From the NCBI RefSeq assembly GCF_002831685.1, contig NZ_CP025119.1, positions 3,503,310 to 3,567,309 on the forward strand: a stretch of DNA of 64,000 nucleotides, read 5' to 3'. Below the pieces are notes generated by a model, which made no database searches, was not told the DNA's origin, and saw only the letters and a list, made by a program, of their open reading frames with translations. This DNA comes from Polaribacter sp. ALD11. GTDB taxonomy: Bacteria > Bacteroidota > Bacteroidia > Flavobacteriales > Flavobacteriaceae. Shown one piece after another: positions 18,235 through 25,166 of the stretch. Positions within the stretch are counted from its first letter, which is position 1. Each line of letters begins with the position of its first letter. Both the position numbers and the translations under genes were made by a program.

Positions 18235-20154
18235 ATGAAACAAGTAAAAGTTACATTCCTCTTTTTTATATTAATATTCTATTTACAGTGTGATAAAAAA
18301 GTAATCAAAGAAGCTATAATAAGTGGAGAATCTAAGATCCAATTGTTTTATAAGGGTGACAATTATAAAAAATTAGCTCACAAAAAAAGACTTGATATTT
18401 CAAAAAAATTGTTAACTGAAGCGAGTTCAAATAGTGTAGATAAATATACAATTTTTAATAATCTGAGTTTTTTATACAGTAGAGAGGGTAAAATAGATAG
18501 TGCAATTCTATATTCAAAAAAAATGCTGAATTTGCCAAATGTTCTTGAGAAAGAAAGTTTACAAGCGAAAGTGTTTTTTAAACTTGGGAATTATTTTAAT
18601 AAAATCAATCAAAAAGACAGTGCTTACTATTATTACTTTAATTCTAATAAACTATTCTTAAAAGACCAGGATAGTATTAATATTATTAAGAATTTAGTAA
18701 ATTTAGCTATTTTAGAATCAGATTTTGGAAGTTATGCGACAAGCGATTCAACTATAGTAGCATCATTAAAATACATCGGTAGAAAAAAAAATAAGATTTT
18801 GGCTTCTGCTTATAATTGTTTAGCAATCAATTCAAAAAAACAGTTTTTATATGATGATGCAATTTCTTATTATAAAAAAGCGATTGCTATTTCAAAAATA
18901 AAAACATCAAAAAATATTTATAAAAGTAATATTGCTAACGTTTATAAAGAACTTAAAGAGTATTCAAAAGCCATTTTAATTTTAGAAAACTTATTAAAAG
19001 ATTCAATAAAAAATCTTAAAACAAAGGCAAGAGTTATTGATAATTTAGCGCATATTAAATGGTTAAATAATTCAAAAGAAAATGTTTTAAAAGAATTTTT
19101 GTTTGCAGAATCAGTTAGAAATAATAAAAATGATAAAAAAGGATTGATTGCAAGTTATTCTCATTTATCTGATTATTATAGGAAAGCGAATCAAAAAAAA
19201 TCTTTAATTTATGCTAAAAAAAAATATAGAATATCTAAAGAGCTAAAAAATGTTACAGGTCAATTAGAAGCAATAAATCAAATTGTAACACTTTTAACAC
19301 CACAAAACTCTATTAAGTATTACAAGAAAAGTATACATTTAAAAGATAGTTTAAAAGAGGCTAATACGAAGATACAACACAAGTTTGCAAAAATTAAATA
19401 CAATTTTGAAGAAGAAGAAAAGCAAAAGTTAAAATTTAAAACTTTGGCAACAGAAAATGAATTAATTGCAGAACAAGAGAACAACCAAAAGAAGAATGTT
19501 CTAATTTTAGGGATTATAATAACCTCTAGCTTATTATTCTTATTATATAGAAGAAAGCAACAGCATAAAAAAAGAATTCTACAAGAAAGCTATAATACTG
19601 AAACAAGAATAGCAAAAAAATTACATGATGAGTTGGGGAATGGTCTTTTTAATACACTTACAAAGATTCAGAATCCTAATTTAAAAATTGAAGAGATTGT
19701 AAAAGATTTAGATAAAATATACATGCAAACACGTTCGATTTCTCATGAGCATGATTCCGTTGAAACAGGTACGAAGTTCGAAGATTATTTTAGAAATTTA
19801 CTAGCGAGTTACAACACAGATAGCTGTAAAATTATATTAAAAGACCTTTCTGTTTTATCATTAAATTCTTTAAGTGAAGAAAAACAAATTGTATTTTATA
19901 GGGTTTTTAATGAGCTGTTAGTGAATATGAAGAAGCACAGTAAAGCAAGTTTGGTGGTTTTATCTTGTAAAAAAATAAATAATGTTTTAGAAATAAAGTA
20001 TTCAGACAATGGAGTAGGGTTTGAAGGAAATAAAATTATTTTTAAAAATGGACTCAAAAATATGGAAACCCGTATAAAAACAATCAAAGGAACTCTTAAT
20101 TTTGATGAACAAGGTAATAATGGTTTTAAAACAACCATTTGTTTTAAAAAATAG
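18235..20154 (+). CDS. TPR-containing sensor histidine kinase
   Basis: This 639-residue protein has an N-terminal signal sequence ending in a possible lipobox (FYLQC). A helical TPR-like region covers about residues 50-380, with pieces such as YDDAISYYKKAIAI. One transmembrane segment lies at 421-440. The kinase core is of the NarL/DesK class: phosphoacceptor His464 in KKLHDELGNGLFN, an N-box near FNELLVNMKKHSKAS and a G-box near DNGVGFEG. The TPR domain lies in the periplasm and should sense a protein or peptide. The response regulator gene starts 3 bases after its stop, so the two form a pair. Confidence 0.9.
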   Translation: MKQVKVTFLFFILIFYLQCDKKVIKEAIISGESKIQLFYKGDNYKKLAHKKRLDISKKLLTEASSNSVDKYTIFNNLSFLYSREGKIDSAILYSKKMLNLPNVLEKESLQAKVFFKLGNYFNKINQKDSAYYYYFNSNKLFLKDQDSINIIKNLVNLAILESDFGSYATSDSTIVASLKYIGRKKNKILASAYNCLAINSKKQFLYDDAISYYKKAIAISKIKTSKNIYKSNIANVYKELKEYSKAILILENLLKDSIKNLKTKARVIDNLAHIKWLNNSKENVLKEFLFAESVRNNKNDKKGLIASYSHLSDYYRKANQKKSLIYAKKKYRISKELKNVTGQLEAINQIVTLLTPQNSIKYYKKSIHLKDSLKEANTKIQHKFAKIKYNFEEEEKQKLKFKTLATENELIAEQENNQKKNVLILGIIITSSLLFLLYRRKQQHKKRILQESYNTETRIAKKLHDELGNGLFNTLTKIQNPNLKIEEIVKDLDKIYMQTRSISHEHDSVETGTKFEDYFRNLLASYNTDSCKIILKDLSVLSLNSLSEEKQIVFYRVFNELLVNMKKHSKASLVVLSCKKINNVLEIKYSDNGVGFEGNKIIFKNGLKNMETRIKTIKGTLNFDEQGNNGFKTTICFKK

Positions 20155-20157
20155 TAT

Positions 20158-20826
20158 ATGTTTCAAAAAGTTTTAATAGCTGAAGATTTTGATATTATTA
20201 ATAGTGGACTAAAAACTGCTTTAGAAGAAATGAAGGTTTCTGAAATTTCCCATGTTTCTTATTGCGATGAGGCTTTATTAAAACTGAAAAAGGGAGCATT
20301 AGAAGGCAAACCGTATGACTTACTAATTTCAGATTTGTCTTTTTTAGAAGACCATACGCAGCAAGAAATTACTTCTGGTGATGCTTTAATAGAAAAGGTT
20401 AGACATGTATTTCCTAAATTAAAGATTATTGTTTTTTCTGTAGAAGACAAACCATTTAGAATTCAGAATTTACATAAAAACCTAAAAATTAATGCTTATG
20501 TCTGGAAAAACAGAAACGGACAAAAAGAATTAAAAAAGGCAATACAGCATGTTTTCTCTGAAGGAGATTTCTATATTTCTGAAGACTTAAAAGAAGCAAT
20601 TCACCCTAAAAAAGCAATTGAAATTACAGCGTATGATATTTTGTTAATTGAATACCTTTCTAAAGGACTATTACAAGAAGACATCAGTAAAAAATTAAAA
20701 GAAAAAGAAATTTCACCTTCTAGCACTAGTGCAATCGAAAAAAGGTTAAAGTTTTTAAAAGAACATTTTAATGCGAATAATCCGGCACATTTAGTCGCTA
20801 TAGCCAAAGATTTCGGATTGATTTAA
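20158..20826 (+). CDS. Response regulator with atypical C-terminal helix-turn-helix
   Basis: This 222-residue protein has a receiver domain (residues 1-130) with acidic pair Glu9-Asp10 and phosphoacceptor Asp59 in DLLISDLSF. The C-terminal 65 residues have a LuxR-like helical pattern (DILLIEYLSKGLLQEDISKK) and an insertion before the recognition helix (ISPSSTSAIEKRL), so they are not a standard GerE domain. It is the partner of the upstream TPR kinase. A hairpin terminator follows its stop. Confidence 0.88.
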   Translation: MFQKVLIAEDFDIINSGLKTALEEMKVSEISHVSYCDEALLKLKKGALEGKPYDLLISDLSFLEDHTQQEITSGDALIEKVRHVFPKLKIIVFSVEDKPFRIQNLHKNLKINAYVWKNRNGQKELKKAIQHVFSEGDFYISEDLKEAIHPKKAIEITAYDILLIEYLSKGLLQEDISKKLKEKEISPSSTSAIEKRLKFLKEHFNANNPAHLVAIAKDFGLI

Positions 20827-20852
20827 GAACAATTTTTTGCTATAGTTTATTT

Positions 20853-20878
20853 AGATTACGGGTTTCCGTAGTCTTTTT
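20853..20878 (+). terminator. Terminator of the two-component operon
   Basis: GATTACGG (20854-20861), loop GTTT and CCGTAGTC (20866-20873) form an 8-base-pair stem with one G-T pair, followed by a run of T. Its core ACGGGTTTCCGT is the exact reverse complement of the core of the terminator at 21297-21324. Confidence 0.8.
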
Positions 20879-20885
20879 TAATTAT

Positions 20886-21232
20886 ATGGACTTAGATTTT
20901 AGCAGATTTATATGGCATTTAGTTGATGAAAATGAATGGATTAGCATGATGACTTCTTATATTAAAGTAGCATCTAGTGAAAAGGATAATGCAATTATAA
21001 GGAATACTCTTATAGAAGGTAAAGTTGTTAATAAGGGAGTTAAGGTAAGAGGTAAACTCGTTTTACCATTTTATAAGCTAAAGGGAGATATTATGTCGTG
21101 ACAGATTATTCAGATATAATGAAAATATTATATAATGAAAAATCACTAGGTATTTATCTTAAAAAAACGAAAAACCTAGTTCAGATAGGAAGGGGTGATA
21201 TTATTGAAATACATAATTTCTTAGTTGATTAA
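20886..21232 (+). pseudogene. Small gene of unknown function broken by a one-base frameshift
   Basis: An ORF from ATG 20886 to TGA 21101 gives 71 residues. At its end the reading continues in the next frame (from about 21092, YVVTDYSDIMKILYNEK and on) for another 44 residues to TAA 21232. The junction KLKGDI then YVVTDYSD reads naturally if one T is restored near 21091. The whole product would be about 115 residues, soluble, beta-rich in the middle. I do not recognise the family. It could be a true pseudogene, a sequencing error or, less likely, programmed frameshifting. Two hairpins with inverted identical cores flank it. Confidence 0.5.
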
Positions 21233-21296
21233 AAGGCATTAGTTTTAAATATTAGAAATTATTAAGTAAAAGCAAGAAAAGAAGAAGTACTAACTT

Positions 21297-21324
21297 AAAA
21301 CCTTACGGAAACCCGTAAGGTTTT
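21297..21324 (+). terminator. Intrinsic terminator after the frameshifted gene
   Basis: AAAACCTTACGG (21297-21308), loop AAAC, CCGTAAGGTTTT (21313-21324): a perfect 12-base-pair stem followed by GTTTTT. The core is the reverse complement of that in the hairpin at 20853-20878. Confidence 0.85.
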
Positions 21325-21339
21325 GTTTTTCAGAGTGTT

Positions 21340-21347
21340 TACTTTTG
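21340..21347 (+). promoter_or_regulatory. -7 promoter element before the HsdR-N protein gene
   Basis: TACTTTTG matches TAnnTTTG, 33 bases before the ATG at 21381. No well-spaced TTG was identified. Confidence 0.5.
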
Positions 21348-21380
21348 TTTAAGTATTAATTTAAGCCTTTGTAAAGAATT

Positions 21381-22442
21381 ATGGAATTTCAAAATAAAAT
21401 AAAAGCAATTGCAGACAAAATATCTTTATTAAAAGATAAAATTGAAACGGAAGAATCTACAAAACATGCATTTGTATTACCTCTTATTCATGCATTGGGT
21501 TATGATTCCTTTAACCCTACTGAGGTTGTACCAGAATTTACAGCAGACTTAGGTCTAAAAAAAGGAGAAAAAGTAGATTATGCAATTTTTCAGAATGACG
21601 TTCCTATTTTAATTATAGAATGTAAAAATTGGAAAGAAACTTTAGATAATCATAATTCTCAATTATTTAGATATTTTCATGTAACAAAAACCCGTTTTTC
21701 TCTATTAACAAACGGAATTCAATATCGTTTCTATACAGATTTAGAACAGGCTAATAAAATGGATGAAAAACCATTTTTAGAGTTTGATATTACAAAAATT
21801 AAAGAGAATGAAGTTTATGAGCTCTTAAAGTTTCATAAATCTAATTTCGATGTTAATACAATTGTAAACAATGCAAGCTCTTTAAAATACACCAAAGAAA
21901 TTAAGAAATGTATTTCTGAAGAACTAAATAATCCTTCTTTTGAATTTTCTAAGCTATTTGCCAATAAAGTTTATTCTGGTAGGTTAACAGAAAAAGTTAT
22001 GGACGATTTTATTGGTTTAGTTCACAAAGCTTTAAATCAAACAATTAGCGAAAAAGTAAACGATCGGTTGAGTGCTGCTTTAAATAAAGAATCAGAAAAA
22101 CAACAACAAGAAATTATTGAAGTAAAGCCAGAAGAGAATAAGATTATTACTACAGAAGAAGAGTTAGAGGGTTTTAGAATAATCGTTGCTATCTTAAGGC
22201 GAAAATTAGATGTCAATAGAATAACGCACAGAGATACACAATCTTATTTTGGTGTGCTTTTAGATGATAATAATAGGAAACCTTTGTGTAGACTTCATCT
22301 AAATACGGTTAATAAATATTTAGGTATTTTTGATGAAAATAAAAAGGAAATTAAGATTTCTATTGAGAGTATAGATGACATTTATAAATATGAACAAGAA
22401 TTACTAAATATGGTAAGCTTCTATATTACAGATTCTAATTAA
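21381..22442 (+). CDS. Solitary HsdR N-terminal-type PD-(D/E)XK nuclease-like protein
   Basis: This 353-residue protein has the restriction-endonuclease fold of the HsdR N-terminal domain in residues about 1-150: Glu25 in TEEST, Asp66 in KVDYAIF and Glu80-x-Lys82 in LIIECKNW. This is a complete nuclease signature. The C-terminal part (about 230-350) is a separate domain with the piece DRNTQ-like RDTQSYFGVLLDDNNRKP, of unknown role. No helicase, specificity or methylase gene is nearby, so it is not a type I restriction system. Solo proteins of this kind are common in bacteria and uncharacterised. Confidence 0.75.
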   Translation: MEFQNKIKAIADKISLLKDKIETEESTKHAFVLPLIHALGYDSFNPTEVVPEFTADLGLKKGEKVDYAIFQNDVPILIIECKNWKETLDNHNSQLFRYFHVTKTRFSLLTNGIQYRFYTDLEQANKMDEKPFLEFDITKIKENEVYELLKFHKSNFDVNTIVNNASSLKYTKEIKKCISEELNNPSFEFSKLFANKVYSGRLTEKVMDDFIGLVHKALNQTISEKVNDRLSAALNKESEKQQQEIIEVKPEENKIITTEEELEGFRIIVAILRRKLDVNRITHRDTQSYFGVLLDDNNRKPLCRLHLNTVNKYLGIFDENKKEIKISIESIDDIYKYEQELLNMVSFYITDSN

Positions 22443-22506
22443 ATTATTTAATTAGAGTTTTTAGAAACCTCAGGAAATTTTATATTTGAAAGCAAATAAA
22501 GTAAGT

Positions 22507-22734
22507 ATGAAAAAAATATTTTTAGTTATAATAATTTTTGCTTTTTCAACAGCTTTTCAAACCAGGGAAAAAGAAGTTTTTATTTGTACGAGTAAATCAA
22601 GTAAAAAGTATCACTTAAAAAAAGATTGTAAAGGAATTAAGAGGTGTAGATCTAAAATTAAAAAAATTACTAAGATAAAAGCACTAAATGTTGGCAGAAC
22701 GAAGTGTAAATTAGAAAAAATAAAAAGACAATAA
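22507..22734 (+). CDS. Small secreted basic protein with Cys/His motif
   Basis: This 75-residue protein starts at ATG 22507 (MKKIFLVIIIFAFSTAFQT), with a signal peptide of about 19 residues; an upstream TTG would add seven residues. The mature part is strongly basic and carries FICTSKSSKKYHLKKDC, then CRSK and TKCK: Cys, His, Cys, Cys, Cys. The pattern recalls the small domain found after some secreted nucleases and Ada-like metal-binding domains. A nucleic-acid or metal-binding role is plausible; no nuclease domain is present. A hairpin terminator overlaps the stop. Confidence 0.6.
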   Translation: MKKIFLVIIIFAFSTAFQTREKEVFICTSKSSKKYHLKKDCKGIKRCRSKIKKITKIKALNVGRTKCKLEKIKRQ

Positions 22735-22765
22735 AAAGTCCCATTTTTTAAAAAACAGGACTTTT
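22734..22765 (+). terminator. Intrinsic terminator
   Basis: AAAAGTCC (22734-22741) pairs with GGACTTTT (22758-22765); the inner bases T-run and A-run extend the stem. It begins at the stop codon of the small secreted protein. Confidence 0.75.
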
Positions 22766-22881
22766 AACTTCTACTTTTTCTATCACAACTAGTTCTTGGT
22801 TAAGCAACAATAAATTCAAACTATTGTTACTGCACGAGTATATCAAATTAGAGTTTTGTGTATAGGTATACATACCTGTTT

Positions 22882-23799
22882 TTAATCTCTTCTTCTGGTA
22901 GATATTTTTTTATTATCATTTGTCTTTCTTCTAGCTTTAGCTTTTCTGGTGTTTTCTTTTTTCGTTCTAGAGTTTACTTTTGAACTATTTCTAGGAAGAG
23001 GTTTTTTAATTTCCTCTATTTTTCTTCTAGAACCTGAACGAGTATTTCTTCTTTGAATTTCTGAACTCCTATTTGTTCTGGTATTTGTTTTTCTTTTAGT
23101 ATTAGATTTACGATAAGAAATATTAGTACGTTTTTTATATGCATTATTACTTCTATTAGAAGCAACTGGTTTTCTTCTTTTTAAAATGGCACTTCTTTTT
23201 CCGATTTTAGCATTTCTATTAGACTTGTAATAAAAGTATCTATTGTCTTCTCTAAACTTTGTGTAATTTCTTCTAAAATCACTTTTATAAAAATAAGCAT
23301 CATTATAGTTCCATATATTTCCTAAATTTAGATTAATTCTTATTCCGTTATCATAATAAAAATTATCTTTTACATTTCCGTAGAAAACAGGATTTCCGAA
23401 TCTATTATATTGAACATTTAAGTGGCCAACATTGGTAAGTCTATTTCTATAGTATTTCATAAAAACATTTCCAACTCTAGAAACATTGCCTCTGTAATCA
23501 TAATTAATAAATACATCCCCTACACGTCTTATTCTACCTCTATAATCTCTATCTATAGTTATACCGCTTCTTCTAGTACGTAAACCATTATAATCGTAAT
23601 AGGTGTCATTGTAATTTGAATTAAAATCAAAATCTCCATTCGTAAAAATAAAGAATTCGACACCTCTTTCTATAAAGTTAACAGAATTCTCATAAGAGTA
23701 ATCAACCCTAATATTGTTTGTTAAATAATTGCCGTTTTTGGCTTCAACAGTAGAAACCATCATGAACATTCCTAATAATATAAGTAAGCCTTTTTTCAT
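22882..23799 (-). CDS. Secreted repeat protein with very basic C-terminus
   Basis: This 305-residue protein has a signal peptide (MKKGLLILLGMFMMVSTVEA). Residues about 85-145 hold at least three repeats of about 18 residues with the core RVGDVFINYDYRG, RVGNVFMKYY and NVGHLNVQYNRFG. The last 110 residues are made almost only of Arg, Lys, Asn, Ser and Thr, with no hydrophobic core. The repeat part is rich in Tyr, Asn and Gly and likely forms a beta structure. I do not recognise a functional family. The basic tail could bind anionic surface polymer or DNA. Confidence 0.6.
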   Translation of the reverse strand: MKKGLLILLGMFMMVSTVEAKNGNYLTNNIRVDYSYENSVNFIERGVEFFIFTNGDFDFNSNYNDTYYDYNGLRTRRSGITIDRDYRGRIRRVGDVFINYDYRGNVSRVGNVFMKYYRNRLTNVGHLNVQYNRFGNPVFYGNVKDNFYYDNGIRINLNLGNIWNYNDAYFYKSDFRRNYTKFREDNRYFYYKSNRNAKIGKRSAILKRRKPVASNRSNNAYKKRTNISYRKSNTKRKTNTRTNRSSEIQRRNTRSGSRRKIEEIKKPLPRNSSKVNSRTKKENTRKAKARRKTNDNKKISTRRRD

Positions 23800-24234
23800 A
23801 ATATATGGTTTTAAGGGTTTTGCCTACTCTAATAGCTTTTCGGCGTCCGCATTCGATTTAACATTTTCAAAGAACGTGCCAAAAAAAGATAGATGCATTT
23901 ATAATACTTTGCTTTTACTGTAAAACATATGATTAATGTGTTGATATTAAATTATTTGTGTTCGTGTGATAAATATTAAGAACTTGACGCTAAGAAGTGT
24001 TGCACTACTCTTAAAATAAAATATATATTAAATAAATTTGCAGAACGTTAGATAATCTTTAACTATTTTTTCTTATATTATTAAAAGCACTAGATGGTAG
24101 CTTTTTAGATTTTCTATAAGAGACAGAAATGAACGTTTATAAAAGTATTATTTTTAGATAACATTAACTTCTTTTGATACGGGCTGGTACAACTATTGCA
24201 CTATTTATAAGGTTATTAATAAAAATAAATAAAT
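23800..24234. other. Intergenic region between divergent genes, no recognised feature
   Basis: 435 AT-rich bases between the divergent secreted repeat protein and the serine hydrolase gene. No ORF, clear -7/-33 pair or strong hairpin was seen. Promoters for both neighbours must lie here. Confidence 0.5.
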
Positions 24235-25146
24235 ATGTATTTTAAAAAAATTAAGAAACATTTATTAGCAGTAACACTATTGATATTTTCTTCAATTACT
24301 TATGGCCAAAACACATTGCCGATAAGTCACGTAGAAGAAATAGACCAAATTGCAGAGATCGAAGATTCTGCCTTAAAAGCAATACTAGTAAAAGAAATAA
24401 ATTCGAATAAAAAATGGAAGCGTTTAGTTGCAGGTAAGCAGATGTCTATTGGTATAGTCGATTTAAGTGATGCTACTAAGTTTAAGTATGCAGGTATGAA
24501 TGACAATTTTATGATGTATGCTGCCAGTTTACCAAAAATAGCGATTCTTTTAGCAGCTATGGATGCTATAGATAAAGGCGAAATGGAGTATACAGATGAA
24601 ATTAAAAAAGATTTACGATTAATGATTAGCAAATCTAATAATCAGGCATCTACAAGAATGATTGATAGACTTGGTTATAAAAAAATTGAAGATGTTTTAA
24701 GAGCTCCAAAGAATAAATTATATGACGAGGAAGTTGGTGGTGGTCTTTGGGTTGGTAAAAGATATGCTGCTCAAGGCAAAAGAAATCCAGACCCGCTTAA
24801 AGGTTTAAGTCATGCAGCCACAACTAGGCAGGTATGTAGTTTTTATTATCAATTAGCTTTAGGGAATTTAATTAATACAGCAAGCTCTAAAGAAATGTTA
24901 GAGATTATGAAAGATCCTAAATTACATCACAAATTTGTAAATACTTTAGACAAAGTGGCACCCAAAGCAACTATTTACAGAAAATCTGGTTCTTGGAGAA
25001 ATTACCACTCAGATTCAGCTTTGGTTTGGGGCCCAGAAAGAAAGTATATAATTGTTGCATTAATTGATAATGATTATGGTGAACAAATTATAAGAAATTT
25101 GGTTAAACCGTTAGAAAAGGTATTGAAAAAAGGACGTTCTTTATAG
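24235..25146 (+). CDS. Exported serine hydrolase of the class A beta-lactamase fold
   Basis: This 303-residue protein has a signal peptide (about residues 1-24, ending ITYGQ). It carries the three motifs of serine beta-lactamases and D,D-peptidases in order and at fitting spacing: Ser98-x-x-Lys101 (ASLPK), Ser134-Asn-Asn136 and Lys250-Ser-Gly252. The length is that of a class A enzyme, but the sequence is not like any resistance enzyme I know. It lies 20 bases before the transporter gene, so they form an operon. A second protein of this fold is encoded 2.8 kb further on, on the other strand. Peptidoglycan or amide hydrolysis in the periplasm is the likely chemistry; a true beta-lactamase is less likely. 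Confidence 0.82.
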   Translation: MYFKKIKKHLLAVTLLIFSSITYGQNTLPISHVEEIDQIAEIEDSALKAILVKEINSNKKWKRLVAGKQMSIGIVDLSDATKFKYAGMNDNFMMYAASLPKIAILLAAMDAIDKGEMEYTDEIKKDLRLMISKSNNQASTRMIDRLGYKKIEDVLRAPKNKLYDEEVGGGLWVGKRYAAQGKRNPDPLKGLSHAATTRQVCSFYYQLALGNLINTASSKEMLEIMKDPKLHHKFVNTLDKVAPKATIYRKSGSWRNYHSDSALVWGPERKYIIVALIDNDYGEQIIRNLVKPLEKVLKKGRSL

Positions 25147-25166
25147 TCTATTTTATGAATTAGATT

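Noticed and set aside
21381-22442. Type I restriction-modification system
   Set aside because: Only an HsdR N-terminal-like domain is present; helicase part, HsdM and HsdS are missing.
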